From contig OZ244980.1 of NCBI GenBank assembly GCA_965223035.1, forward strand, positions 4,030,001 through 4,094,000: 64,000 nucleotides of DNA. The letters run 5' to 3'. Below, piece by piece: positions 1-8,778 of this stretch. Every line of letters starts with the position of its first letter. The first letter of the stretch is position 1. Source of the stretch: CAMDPA01 sp965223035. GTDB taxonomy: Bacteria > Pseudomonadota > Alphaproteobacteria > Rhizobiales > Hyphomicrobiaceae. The position numbers were made by a program, and so were the translations under genes. The notes under the pieces are model-generated. The model had not been told where the DNA came from. It was given only the letters and a program-made list of their open reading frames with translations, and made no database searches.

Positions 1-659
1 GCGAGCAGCACATGCACTAGGTGCGGCGATTGGTGGGCGTGCCAAACCGTCAGTTTATCTTCCGCATCATCGTAATCGGCCACGATGCCGCGCGGCTCGA
101 GCGTTACGCCGGTTTGCCGACCGAACGAGAAGGTCGCCTCAATCCGAGTGATCGAGCCACCATCAGGCCCTCCGTGCACGACCTCGACCACTGAGGCAGT
201 TTGCCCAGCCGAACCCGCGGCCGCTGCCAGCGATGCGATGGCGGGATGTTCCTCAAGCTCCACTTCGACGGCTTCGACCGCATCCAAGGCCGCATCCAAG
301 CTTTCTGCCGCCACCACGGCAAGCGGCTCGCCCTGGTAGCGGATCGCGTCGGCTACCAAGGGCGGTTGCGGCGGTGAGAGGTGCCCGGGCATGGTCTCCA
401 ATCGGGTTTGCGGCACCTCCGCCATCAGGGTCGCCACATCTTGCGCGCTAAAAACGCCGACCACGCCGGGCAGCTGCCTAGCCTTTGAGGCATCGAGTCG
501 AAGCAACGTTGCGTGCGCGACTGAACTTCGTACAATGGCGGCGTGCAGCATTCGTGGCAGGGTGACCGTGTCCACAAAGCGGCCGCGTCCTACCAACAAT
601 CGTCGTGCTTCGGTTCTCGGGACACGGGCCGACGAGACGCTCGGTTTCGGGTTGATCAT
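1..659 (-). CDS. Molybdopterin hydroxylase large subunit (CoxL/xanthine dehydrogenase family), partial
   Basis: Reading the complement from an ATG at 659 gives an open frame of about 219 residues that runs off the left edge, so only the N-terminus is present. The segment GRFVDTVTLPRMLHAAIVRS and, later, a VADAIRYQGEPLAVVAAES stretch are typical of the first domain of the large, molybdenum-cofactor-binding subunit of CO dehydrogenase-like and xanthine dehydrogenase-like enzymes. These oxidise CO, aldehydes, purines or aromatic heterocycles and need FAD and iron-sulfur partner subunits, which are not in view. The gene is divergent from the Rieske dioxygenase at 756, with 96 bp between them. Substrate cannot be told from this fragment. 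Family assignment is confident; subfamily is not. Confidence 0.85.
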   Translation of the reverse strand, partial: MINPKPSVSSARVPRTEARRLLVGRGRFVDTVTLPRMLHAAIVRSSVAHATLLRLDASKARQLPGVVGVFSAQDVATLMAEVPQTRLETMPGHLSPPQPPLVADAIRYQGEPLAVVAAESLDAALDAVEAVEVELEEHPAIASLAAAAGSAGQTASVVEVVHGGPDGGSITRIEATFSFGRQTGVTLEPRGIVADYDDAEDKLTVWHAHQSPHLVHVLL

Positions 660-718
660 CGTGAACGGCCACCGATCTGCTGCACGCGGAAGCAAGCGAC
701 GCCCGACACGGCCGTCGA

Positions 719-746
719 TTGACACGGTTCAGCTTCATATCATAAT
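719..746 (+). promoter_or_regulatory. Sigma70-like promoter for the first dioxygenase
   Basis: A perfect TTGACA (719-724) is followed after 16 bp by CATAAT (741-746). The expected start of transcription (about 752-754) is only a few bases before the ATG at 756, so the transcript would be leaderless or nearly so. Inferred from sequence only. Confidence 0.5.
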
Positions 747-755
747 CGAGAGTGC

Positions 756-2072
756 ATGATCACCCGGGCTGAAATCGACGACATCGCGCGACCTGAAGGT
801 ATGGCGGCGCGCGCGTACACCGATCCGGTTCTGTTCAATCTCGAAATTGAGCGGATCTTCAGCCGCGCCTGGATCTACGTTGGTCATGACAGCCAGGTTC
901 CAAAACCCGGTGATTTTCGGCGGACCTTTATCGGCACCAGAGAGGTTGTGCTGGTGCGCCAGCCAGACGCCTCGCTGCGGCTTCTGTCAAACGCGTGCAC
1001 ACACCGAGGGACACGTCTGTGCGCAGTCGAGTCCGGTAATACCACGGCCTTTACCTGCCCCTATCACGCCTGGGCGTTCAATCTCGACGGGACGCTCAGA
1101 TTCGTCCCCGATTCGCAAAGCTATCCCGCGTCGTTTGACGTTGCCGATCCATCTTTGCAGTTGCAGGCTGCGCCACGCGTTGACGCTTATCGTGGCTTCA
1201 TTTTTGCCAGCCTAGCCGACAACGGCCCGAGCCTCGTCGATTTCTTGGGATCGATGACGGAAGCGATCGATAATCTGGTCGATCGGGCGCCGGGAGGCGA
1301 GGTCGCCATCGACGGTGGACGTTTCCGTGTCCGCTATCCCGGCAACTGGAAGCTTCACCACGAGAACGCAAACGATACCATTCACCCAGCGTTCGTCCAT
1401 GAATCCTCGGTCAGTTCCGCCCGCCAAGCCGGCGGCGCCACGGATCCCACGTGGATCGACCGGGGCCAAACGCAAGGCATGATGGCATCCAATGGACTGA
1501 CCCCGAAGGACTGGAACGCCATTGAATTGAATGGCATGCCTCAGGGCCACTCTTTTATGGGAGGCTTCTATAAATCAGGCCTGTTGGCACCGCAGCGCGA
1601 GGACGACGTGATGCGGGCCTACAAGCAGGCGCTGACCGCGACCCACGGACCGGACAAAGCCGCCGCGATTCTCGGCATGGATCGCTTTAATAATCTGGTC
1701 TGGCCCAATCTCAACATCAATTCTCAGTTTCATCAGATCAGGGTCGTGCATCCAATCTCGGTGAACGAAACCGTCATCGAAGGTTATTGCTTCAGGCTCA
1801 AAGGTGCGCCAGAGGAGATCTTTCACAGAGCCGTGCGGTTTTTGACCGCGTTGGTTTCTCCTGCATCGATGATCTTTTCCGACGACCTCGAAATTTTCGG
1901 CCGGGTGCAGCGGGGTTTGCAGGACGGAACCATTCGTAGGCTTGACAGCCGCCGCGGTCTAAACACCGACGCGAAGGCCCCGAACGGACACGGTGCCCGC
2001 TCGACCACATCCAGCGAGCTGCCCATCCGCTCCCAAGTCAACGCCTGGCGGCAATGGATGATGACCGAATGA
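756..2072 (+). CDS. Aromatic ring-hydroxylating dioxygenase, alpha subunit (Rieske)
   Basis: This 438-residue protein has the two hallmarks of the catalytic subunit of Rieske non-haem iron oxygenases. The Rieske [2Fe-2S] site is C81-x-H83 and C101-x2-H104. The mononuclear iron site lies in NWKLHHENANDTIHPAFVH, with D207, H210 and H215 as likely bridge and ligands. Such enzymes add O2 to an aromatic ring to give a cis-diol or hydroxylated product. The N-terminus matches relatives, so the ATG at 756 is preferred although it gives almost no leader. The beta subunit follows with an ATGA overlap. No ferredoxin or reductase gene is adjacent, so electrons must come from elsewhere. Substrate unknown. 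Confidence 0.93.
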   Translation: MITRAEIDDIARPEGMAARAYTDPVLFNLEIERIFSRAWIYVGHDSQVPKPGDFRRTFIGTREVVLVRQPDASLRLLSNACTHRGTRLCAVESGNTTAFTCPYHAWAFNLDGTLRFVPDSQSYPASFDVADPSLQLQAAPRVDAYRGFIFASLADNGPSLVDFLGSMTEAIDNLVDRAPGGEVAIDGGRFRVRYPGNWKLHHENANDTIHPAFVHESSVSSARQAGGATDPTWIDRGQTQGMMASNGLTPKDWNAIELNGMPQGHSFMGGFYKSGLLAPQREDDVMRAYKQALTATHGPDKAAAILGMDRFNNLVWPNLNINSQFHQIRVVHPISVNETVIEGYCFRLKGAPEEIFHRAVRFLTALVSPASMIFSDDLEIFGRVQRGLQDGTIRRLDSRRGLNTDAKAPNGHGARSTTSSELPIRSQVNAWRQWMMTE

Positions 2073-2551
2073 CCGGCACGGACCTGCACCTGTACCACGA
2101 TGTCTGTGCCTTTTTGGCCCATGAGGCGGATCTGTTGGACAGCGCAGCGTTCGACGCCTGGCTCAATCTTTTCGAGGAGGACGGAATTTACTGGGTCCCC
2201 TCATCCCGCGATCAAACCGACATGAAGACTCAGGTATCGGTCATACTGGAGGACAAGCCGCTGCTGCGGCTGCGAATCGCGCGCCTAACACACCCCCACG
2301 CTTACGCCATCGAGCCCTATCCGGCGACGACGCACCTGATCGGCAATGTCGCTGTTCGATCGCAGGGAGACACCATTGAGGCGAGATCCAAACTGATCGT
2401 CGATGAACTGCGGGACGATAAGCCCAACAGGCTGAGTGGGACGGTTCTGCATCGGCTCAGGCGGCGCGGTGAAGGGTTCGGCATTGCCCTCAAGCGTGTG
2501 GATGTGATTCAGGCGGGCCACACATTCTCCGCCATCTCGATTCCGCTATAA
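2069..2551 (+). CDS. Aromatic ring-hydroxylating dioxygenase, beta subunit
   Basis: This is the small structural subunit of the alpha3beta3-type oxygenase. It has about 160 residues and the SnoaL-like fold typical of the family; the segment FDAWLNLFEEDGIYWVP is characteristic. I chose the ATG at 2069, which overlaps the alpha-subunit stop as ATGA and implies translational coupling; an in-frame ATG at 2054 is possible. It stabilises the catalytic subunit and carries no cofactor. Convergent with the tartrate-dehydratase-like gene 77 bp downstream. Confidence 0.9.
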   Translation: MTGTDLHLYHDVCAFLAHEADLLDSAAFDAWLNLFEEDGIYWVPSSRDQTDMKTQVSVILEDKPLLRLRIARLTHPHAYAIEPYPATTHLIGNVAVRSQGDTIEARSKLIVDELRDDKPNRLSGTVLHRLRRRGEGFGIALKRVDVIQAGHTFSAISIPL

Positions 2552-2628
2552 CCTGAGAACGGCAACCGCACCACAAAACCGCGGGCGCGAGCCGCCGAAA
2601 GCGTGCTGAGTTCAGCGACCAGCGCGCG

Positions 2629-3828
2629 TTAATCGAGGTCGTTTGCAAACAGCGCATAAAGTGCCGGTTTCGCTTCAATACCGGCGCCGGGCGCGTCGCT
2701 CAGTGCCGCGCGACCATCCTCAAGCCGCATCCCGTCCGGCAGGCCGCCGAAAGGCCCGTCGCTGACCGCGGTCTCATGCCCGCCCAGTCCAAGCCCGGCA
2801 CTGGCATGCAGCGCCACCTGATGTCCGGCATGGGGCATGAAATCGCGGCGCGACCATCCCAATGCCGTCGCAGCCTCGATCATGCGAAGGTACTCGGTGA
2901 AGCCGTAGCTCAAAACCAGATCCATTTGCAGGACGTCCTTGCCCGGCCGCAAACCGCCATAGCGCAGAAGATTTTCCGTGTCGGCCGCGGAGAACAGGTT
3001 TTCACCGGTGGCAACCGCCGACCTGCTGACCGCGACAAGCTCCCGAAGACCCCGATAATTGAGTGGATTGACAGGCTCCTCGATCCAGCGCAGGCCCAAC
3101 CTGTCAATAGTGCGCAGCAGCGAGCAGGACGGCTGTGCGTCATAGGCGCAGTTGGCATCGACCGCGATCTGCCCAGGATCTCCAGCCGCGCCCACGGCCG
3201 CGTCAATTCGTTTCAGATCGCGATGCTCCGATGCCCCACCGATCTTGAGCTTGAACCAGGCATAGCCGTGATCCAACGCTCGTCGCACCTCGTCCGCGAG
3301 CAGGGCATCATCGGTGTCATCTGCATGGTAGTGCCCGCCGCTGGCGTAGACCCTGGTTTGGCCCACGGGCGGCACATCATCTTCCACGTGGCCGAACTCG
3401 CGCCGCAACAAGGCCCAAAGCGGCAGATCCTCCGCCTTGGCCCAAGCATCCCACATCGCCGTTTCGAGCACGCCGATGGCGCCAGATCGTTCCCCATGCC
3501 CACCGTCTTTTTCGTTGTTCATCAACACCGCACAAAAACGCCACATCGCGAAGGCGCCAGTAGCCGGATCGATGAAATCTGCAGGCGCGGCATTGAGCAG
3601 CCGTGGCACGAAGCGCTCCCGCATGAGAGCGCCGTGGCCATACCGCCCAACGGAGGAAAAACCCAAACCCCGCAGGCGCCCCTTGCCGGTCTCGACCTCT
3701 AGGACAACCGCGCTCGCTGTCATCGTCTCAAATGAGATGGCGGCGTTGGCCGTCGGACTGCCCAGCGGGATCGTCCGCTCCCGTACCGATATGATTCTCA
3801 CATCCGATCCAAAACCTAAAGCCGCCAA
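2629..3828 (-). CDS. Enolase-superfamily dehydratase, D(-)-tartrate dehydratase-like
   Basis: This 399-residue protein belongs to the mandelate racemase/muconate lactonising group. The catalytic K193-x-K195, the metal ligands D224, E250 and E276, and a PHAGHQ motif with H333 as the likely general acid are all present. Segments such as GRYGHGALMRERF, NEKDGGHGERS and ATGENLFS..NLLRYGG closely resemble the characterised Bradyrhizobium D-tartrate dehydratase, which converts D-tartrate to oxaloacetate. The start overlaps the end of the VOC gene by 13 bp, so both are one transcript. Tartrate itself or another aldaric or hydroxy acid could be the substrate. Confidence 0.83.
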   Translation of the reverse strand: MAALGFGSDVRIISVRERTIPLGSPTANAAISFETMTASAVVLEVETGKGRLRGLGFSSVGRYGHGALMRERFVPRLLNAAPADFIDPATGAFAMWRFCAVLMNNEKDGGHGERSGAIGVLETAMWDAWAKAEDLPLWALLRREFGHVEDDVPPVGQTRVYASGGHYHADDTDDALLADEVRRALDHGYAWFKLKIGGASEHRDLKRIDAAVGAAGDPGQIAVDANCAYDAQPSCSLLRTIDRLGLRWIEEPVNPLNYRGLRELVAVSRSAVATGENLFSAADTENLLRYGGLRPGKDVLQMDLVLSYGFTEYLRMIEAATALGWSRRDFMPHAGHQVALHASAGLGLGGHETAVSDGPFGGLPDGMRLEDGRAALSDAPGAGIEAKPALYALFANDLD

Positions 3829-4202
3829 TCGTGCTCGGAAACGTCGAACACCACACCGTTGACGTCCTTGTATTTGGTTTCTGCGTCGACGCCGGGATGC
3901 GCGGGCAATTCCATGAAGAAAGCACCGCCGTTATTTTCAATCTTCATTTTCGTGGCCTCTTTGTCTTCGACCACGAAGCCAAAGTGGTGGAGCCCAGCCC
4001 AGTCTTGATGATTGATCATGCCGCCCTTTCCATCCGGAAAGTTCAGAAGCGTCAAGTTCATCACCCCATCCGACAGGCTGATGGCATTGCCGATCGGGCT
4101 TTCAACCTGCCCCACGCGTTGCATCTCGAATACGTTTTCATAAAAGCGTGCCGCTTTCTCCAGATCTGGAACCTGCATGGCAATATGGCGCAGTTTGCTC
4201 AT
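3816..4202 (-). CDS. VOC-family (glyoxalase/bleomycin-resistance) protein
   Basis: A 128-residue single-module vicinal-oxygen-chelate protein. The start MSKLRHIAMQVPDLEKAARF, the internal HFGFVVED and the near-terminal NGVVFDVSEHDW are typical of the fold, which binds a divalent metal. I took the ATG at 4202 because GGGAGAGAG stands just before it; an in-frame start 22 codons upstream adds a segment unlike the family. Co-transcribed with the tartrate-dehydratase-like gene, which suggests isomerase, lyase or dioxygenase chemistry on a related small acid. Function is otherwise open. Confidence 0.8.
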   Translation of the reverse strand: MSKLRHIAMQVPDLEKAARFYENVFEMQRVGQVESPIGNAISLSDGVMNLTLLNFPDGKGGMINHQDWAGLHHFGFVVEDKEATKMKIENNGGAFFMELPAHPGVDAETKYKDVNGVVFDVSEHDWRL

Positions 4203-4490
4203 CGCTCTCTCCCGTTGCTTCGATGCATCGACCGATAGGGGTTTTTTTATATCAAACGACGCCATCACCCGTAGCGCACGTTAACCGCCGGCGCAAAGCC
4301 CAACCCTTCAACGTCAGCGCCGCCTTCTGTCAAGCGCGCTCGCAGAGCTATCTGCTAGCGCCACTTCCTTAGCTTGGCAATACCGATGCACGCCCCGCTC
4401 CGGTCGGTCGCTGTCGCTGGCGCGCATGTCTGTCAGGGTGCGCCGCGGCCCGGCCGCAAGTTGCAACTGCTGGCTTCGCCCAAGTTTCGC

Positions 4491-6119
4491 TTATGCGCCT
4501 TGCCCATAGCGCTCCCGCAGACTCGCTTTCAGGACCTTGCCCGTCGCGCCGAGCGGTAGGCCATCAACGAAAACGATATCATCGGGCACCTGCCATTTCG
4601 CCATTTTGGTCGACAAAAACTGTAAGATCCCGTCCTTGTCGGGTTCACGTCCCTCGGCCGCAACCGCAATCAGCAGCGGGCGCTCGCCCCATTTCTCGTC
4701 CTGCCTGGCAATGGCGGCGCATTGAGCGATATCGGGATGACCGACCGCCGCATTCTCAAGCATGATCGAGCTGATCCATTCGCCACCCGACTTGATCAGA
4801 TCCTTCTGGCGGTCGGTGATTTCAACAAACCCGTCCGCATCGATGGTGGCGATATCTCCGGTGTCAAGCCAACCATCATCGGTATGGCTCGCGCCGAAGC
4901 CGTTGTCCTCGTCCTGGGCACGATAATAGGTCGAACACACCCAAGGCCCGCGCGCCAGCAAACGACCGCTCGTACTGCCATCGTGGGCCGCCGCGTTGCC
5001 GTCCTCATCCACAATCTCAAGATCAACGCCAAATATGCTGCGGCCTTGCTTGGCCCGTTGCGCAAGCTTTCGATCGTTTGGCCAATCCTGCATGCTGGGT
5101 TTTAGGACAGAAATCGAGCCTAACGGGCTCATTTCCGTCATTCCCCACCCCTGCCGCACCTCAACGCCGTAGTGGTCAAAGGCGGCGATCATCGCCTCCG
5201 GTACCGCTGCGCCGCCAATGATGGTGCGTGTTAGTCCATAGGGTGCGCGTCCAGCCTCCCGCATCGCGTTCAACAGCATCCACCAAATCGTGGGCACGCC
5301 GGCGGCCGTCGTGACGTTTTCTTGATCCATCAGCGAGAACAGGCTGCTGCCATCAAGACCTGCGCCAGGCATCACAATCTTCGCACCGCTCAACGGGCAG
5401 GCATATGGAAAGCCCCAGGCCATGACGTGAAACATCGGCACCACAGGCAGCGCTGATTGATGTTCATCCAGATGCCCGACGCTCGGCTGTACGACCATCA
5501 TGGCGTGCAATACGGTTGACCGATGGCTGTAGAGCACGCCCTTCGGCTTGCCCGTCGTGCCGGACGTATAGCATAAGCCGGCCGCAAGATTCTCGTCGAA
5601 TTGCGGCCAGTCGTAGCTGTCGGAGGCCGCCGCGATGAGATCCTCATAACACATGAGGTTATCGAGCTTGCTGTCCGGCATGTGCGCGCGATCCGTCATG
5701 ACCACCACGGCTTCCACGCAGCTCAACTTCGCGGCGATCGCCTCGATCAACGGCACAAAGGTGATATCGATAAACAGCAGCCGATCTGCGGCGTGATTGA
5801 CGATATAGATCAGCTCCTCCGCCGGAAGCCTTGGGTTCATCACATGCATAATGGATCCCGAGCCCGATACGCCGTAATAGAGTTCCAGATGCCGCTGGGT
5901 GTTCCAGGCGATCGAGCCAATTCGGTCGCCAGCCCTGATACCAAGCGATGCCATCGCATTGGCCAATTGCCGGCTGCGGCGATGAACATCGCTGTATGAG
6001 GCATGCACAATGGGCCCCTCGACCGTACGCGTGACCACCTCTTGGTCTGCATAGACCGCGTCGGCGTGAGACAGGATTGCTGAGATTAGGAGCGGCATGT
6101 CCATCATTAGCCCGCGCAT
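4491..6119 (-). CDS. AMP-dependent acyl-CoA synthetase (medium/long-chain fatty-acid type)
   Basis: A 542-residue adenylate-forming ligase that activates a carboxylic acid to its CoA thioester through an acyl-AMP. The P-loop-like YTSGTTGKPKG (184-194), a QGWGMTEMSP motif near 340 and GWLDTGDIATID..DRQKDLIKSGGEWIS in the C-terminal lid are all present. The N-terminus MMDMPLLISAIL is typical of the group often annotated as long-chain-fatty-acid-CoA ligase, and translation may begin at M5 or M6 of the longest frame. It is monocistronic, 222 bp from the VOC gene on the same strand. The acid could be fatty or aromatic. Confidence 0.88.
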   Translation of the reverse strand: MRGLMMDMPLLISAILSHADAVYADQEVVTRTVEGPIVHASYSDVHRRSRQLANAMASLGIRAGDRIGSIAWNTQRHLELYYGVSGSGSIMHVMNPRLPAEELIYIVNHAADRLLFIDITFVPLIEAIAAKLSCVEAVVVMTDRAHMPDSKLDNLMCYEDLIAAASDSYDWPQFDENLAAGLCYTSGTTGKPKGVLYSHRSTVLHAMMVVQPSVGHLDEHQSALPVVPMFHVMAWGFPYACPLSGAKIVMPGAGLDGSSLFSLMDQENVTTAAGVPTIWWMLLNAMREAGRAPYGLTRTIIGGAAVPEAMIAAFDHYGVEVRQGWGMTEMSPLGSISVLKPSMQDWPNDRKLAQRAKQGRSIFGVDLEIVDEDGNAAAHDGSTSGRLLARGPWVCSTYYRAQDEDNGFGASHTDDGWLDTGDIATIDADGFVEITDRQKDLIKSGGEWISSIMLENAAVGHPDIAQCAAIARQDEKWGERPLLIAVAAEGREPDKDGILQFLSTKMAKWQVPDDIVFVDGLPLGATGKVLKASLRERYGQGA

Positions 6120-6382
6120 TGGCGTCCTCCATCTCTAGTCGCCACTGACGTTGACCAGCCACGGGCTGGAGCGCTGTGGCAAGATATGACAATTGTTAGC
6201 AATCGGACGGCTTACGGCCAAGTGCCGCGCCGCGCTGCTGCTGAGCCACCGGGCGACGCGAAAGTTAACACGCAGGCATGACGATCGGCGGAGCCTATCA
6301 GGCTGGCCCTATCACGTCCGGTCACCGTCGAGCTTCGCCGGCGGCGGTCGTCGTCCGGCCTGGGCTTGGGATATTCGGCGAC

Positions 6383-6571
6383 ATGAGTTGGAAAATCGGT
6401 GCCATATTCGCCCTACTGGCTGTTGGTGTGCTGGCCTACATCCCCCTTCGGCGTTGGGTACGCCGCCGAACCGGCCACAAGAAGCTGGTCGGGGACTTCG
6501 ATTACTTCGATTTTTTTGAGATCGGAGTTGGTATACTGCTTTGCATCGCTGTCCTCTGGTGGTGGGACTAG
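6383..6571 (+). CDS. Small two-helix membrane protein, unknown
   Basis: From the ATG at 6383 a 62-residue protein is encoded with one hydrophobic helix near the N-terminus (about 5-18), a basic stretch RRWVRRRTGHKK, an acidic-aromatic patch FDYFDFFE and a second helix ending in WWWD. A longer in-frame start at 6278 adds a low-complexity extension that I do not trust. The stop codon TAG is itself the first part of a family A repeat. I do not recognise the family. The 263 bp before it (6120-6382) hold no other gene I can support. Confidence 0.5.
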   Translation: MSWKIGAIFALLAVGVLAYIPLRRWVRRRTGHKKLVGDFDYFDFFEIGVGILLCIAVLWWWD

Positions 6572-6641
6572 AGCAACCTGCCTTAAATCGGAACCGGCTT
6601 TGCGGTTCCGATTTAAGGCGCGATGATCTAAATCATCGTGC
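6569..6641 (+). repeat. Dispersed repeat family A, copy 1
   Basis: CTAGAGCAACCTG is followed by a hairpin at 6581-6618, with 16-bp arms CCTTAAATCGGAACCG and the complementary CGGTTCCGATTTAAGG around a 6-nt loop, and then GCGCGATGATCTA. The same words recur near 20.1, 42.0, 54.7 and 63.2 kb. It directly follows, and supplies the stop codon for, the small membrane protein, and may act as a terminator. Confidence 0.85.
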
Positions 6642-6734
6642 CAGTTGGAGCCGGGTTGAGGAGCGGGCTGGCAGGGATGATCCGCCCCAGGCGGACATGA
6701 TCCAGGGTGACAGCGGGATCCAGGGTGACAGCGG
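6637..6734 (-). repeat. Dispersed repeat family B, copy 1 (partial), plus an 18-bp tandem duplication
   Basis: Read on the minus strand, 6702 to 6637 gives GATCATGTCCGCC..GGCGGAT followed by GCCCGCTC and GGCAC, matching the first half of family B. It abuts family A copy 1. At its end an 18-bp unit, GATCCAGGGTGACAGCGG, is perfectly duplicated (6699-6716 and 6717-6734). The remainder up to 6852 holds nothing I can identify. Confidence 0.65.
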
Positions 6735-6852
6735 GTCGTGCTGCACCGCAGATCGCGCGCAGCTGCTCCCGCGGCGGGCAGGCCGCGTGCTGCCGCTCGA
6801 TCGCACGGCGCGTCCTGCCGAGGGCGGTCGAGATCGGCAGGACGGCGTTGGG

Positions 6853-7875
6853 CTAATTGTTGCGCTGCGCAGCGAACATCATCATCGCACCGCTGGGATC
6901 GTATTCGTAGCCCCAGGGGCCGACCTTAACCTCACCGACCTTGATCAACCGGGCAACCGTCTGACTCACCTCGTCCGCACTAAGGCGCGGGTGATTGTTT
7001 CTGAGCGTCGACAGCATCATGATCAGCAGCCCCCCCTTCATCGCTTGCGATTGCCATTGGGTGGCCCTGAGCGAGGACGGACTATCGATCATAATTCCGA
7101 TCATGTACGGCTGGCGTTCTTTCGGCCAGCGCTCGGTCACCACGCTTGCGCCAAACTGCTTGATGCCAGGGGCCGTGAATTGCGGCGTACTCCTGCACAT
7201 TTTTGCACCCGACCTCAATGCGCTGCAGACCAGGCTGTCGCGGTTCTCATCTTGCTTGAGCGTCGCGACATCAAAGTCACGATGTCGAGCAGTCTCCAGC
7301 TGCGAGATCGGTATGTCGACCCTTGGCACCGACGACGTCGTAACATCCCAGGTGGATCGCGGCGGACGACCGTCATCGGCGCCGACAGCGACGTCGCTGC
7401 TGTTCCCGTTCGCCCCGGAGGCGGCGTCGCTGGGCAACGGAACCCGCCCATCGGTCAACCATAAGACCGCAAAACCGGCTACAACCGCGCTAACCGCCAT
7501 TGGGACCGTGGCCGCACCGACCAGACGTGACAGGGACTGCGGAAGAAATGGAACGGTAATGGCCGCCACCAGGCCAGAACAGATCATGCCGAGGGCCAGA
7601 CTTTCCGCCCCCATGATCTTGGCGATCAGAACAATGCCGCCAACCCCCATGCATGAAGCGACCAAAAATGCGGCTCGACGACAGGTTTGGCGATCGCTGA
7701 AACACCGTTTTGCCGTAGCATCATCGTCGGACGTTGCAGCAATCACTTCGTCTCCGGTCGGGTAGGCGTTGCCGCAACTTGAGCAGCGCATGAATTCCGC
7801 GCCTAAACCTAAAGCCATATCGTCCAGCTGGTTTTTGTGCCCGCATTCCAAACATGCGCTCAAATATTCGCTCAT
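6853..7875 (-). CDS. Zinc-ribbon membrane protein, unknown
   Basis: The frame extends upstream, but the ATG at 7875, preceded by CGAGGAATAGC, gives a natural start MSEYLSACLECGHKNQ. The 340-residue product opens with a zinc ribbon (CLECGH and CSSCGN, two CxxC pairs). Two or three hydrophobic segments follow (about residues 60-135, with KIMGAESLALGMICSG and MAVSAVVAGFAVLWL), then a Ser/Asp-rich linker and a soluble C-terminal domain of about 190 residues with two cysteines. The architecture, cytoplasmic ribbon then membrane then extracytoplasmic domain, is clear, but I know no named family. Same strand as, and 62 bp downstream of, the exported protein at 7938. Confidence 0.75.
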   Translation of the reverse strand: MSEYLSACLECGHKNQLDDMALGLGAEFMRCSSCGNAYPTGDEVIAATSDDDATAKRCFSDRQTCRRAAFLVASCMGVGGIVLIAKIMGAESLALGMICSGLVAAITVPFLPQSLSRLVGAATVPMAVSAVVAGFAVLWLTDGRVPLPSDAASGANGNSSDVAVGADDGRPPRSTWDVTTSSVPRVDIPISQLETARHRDFDVATLKQDENRDSLVCSALRSGAKMCRSTPQFTAPGIKQFGASVVTERWPKERQPYMIGIMIDSPSSLRATQWQSQAMKGGLLIMMLSTLRNNHPRLSADEVSQTVARLIKVGEVKVGPWGYEYDPSGAMMMFAAQRNN

Positions 7876-7937
7876 GCTATTCCTCGGGATGGTCGGGCAA
7901 ACCCAGCGCTTCGCCGGTATCGTCATTCGCGCAACTG

Positions 7938-8537
7938 TTACGACGCCTGCCGACGCGTCGGCTCCGGGGCCGCCAGTCGCAGTTGAAATTCGAGGCGACG
8001 GAGCGGACGCAGTTCGCAACTGATTGTGGCCGGTCCAGCCGGGATCTTGACCGGCTCGCGACCTTGCACATTCAACAAGCCTTCCAGACACAGCGTCATG
8101 GCTTCGTGAATCTCATGCACGACCGTCTGACCGTAGAGCCGCTCCGCAGCACGCAACAGCAAGGCCGTACCGCTTTTCGCGCCATCTCCCTCGATCGCCG
8201 CCGTTACGCTAAAAAAATCCCCCCAAGAGCGGCACCCGTAAATGGCCCGATCGACCCCGGGTGGCGCAAATTCGACATTACCTGCGCTCTGATAGGCGTG
8301 AGGTTTCAAGCCCAAAGCCTGGCTGCGCGCGATACAGCTGCGTTGGTCAACTGCGGCCTTCGGTTTGAGCCCGCCGCGTTGCGCCGTCAGACCGTCACCA
8401 CCCGCGTTCGATAGCGTCTTTGTCACCGTCGAGACCAGCTGGCCGATACCCTGGCCATTTAGCAGCACGTTCAAGGTGATCGCAGACGTCAATAGACCGG
8501 CCAACACTACTACCGACATGAGCATCGCTTTCCGCAT
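7938..8537 (-). CDS. Exported or membrane-anchored hypothetical protein
   Basis: A 199-residue protein with an N-terminal hydrophobic segment (MRKAMLMSVVVLAGLLTSAI), which is either a signal peptide or an anchor. The rest is soluble and has four cysteines (in RSCIARS, YGCRSWG, LCLEGL and SCELRP), compatible with two disulfides outside the cytoplasm. No lipobox is seen. It is the first gene of a probable two-gene minus-strand unit with the zinc-ribbon protein and is divergent from the J-domain gene across 241 bp. Family not recognised. Confidence 0.7.
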   Translation of the reverse strand: MRKAMLMSVVVLAGLLTSAITLNVLLNGQGIGQLVSTVTKTLSNAGGDGLTAQRGGLKPKAAVDQRSCIARSQALGLKPHAYQSAGNVEFAPPGVDRAIYGCRSWGDFFSVTAAIEGDGAKSGTALLLRAAERLYGQTVVHEIHEAMTLCLEGLLNVQGREPVKIPAGPATISCELRPLRRLEFQLRLAAPEPTRRQAS

Positions 8538-8778
8538 GGGTGCAGTCCCTCAAATGGCACCTCTGTTCACCAGGCGCGAATCCCTCCAACTACGTTCATG
8601 GCCTCGCTTGGCCGATCGAAGAAACCCTCAACGTCCAATCGATTTGCGGTTTTCCCCCACAACCGGTGTTTGAGATGCAAGCACGCGTTGTCATTTGTTG
8701 TGTGGGTGTGGAGCAATGGATGAAGCCGTGAGTCGATATTGATTTGTGTGTGCTTGCGCATTATCGACAGGCCGGAAA

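Noticed and set aside
2776..3702. 308-codon plus-strand frame opposite the tartrate-dehydratase-like gene
   Set aside because: It is antisense to a well-supported enolase-superfamily gene and shows no family features.
6541..7464. 307-codon plus-strand frame
   Set aside because: It crosses two repeats and lies antisense to the zinc-ribbon membrane protein; Arg/His-rich composition typical of a shadow frame.
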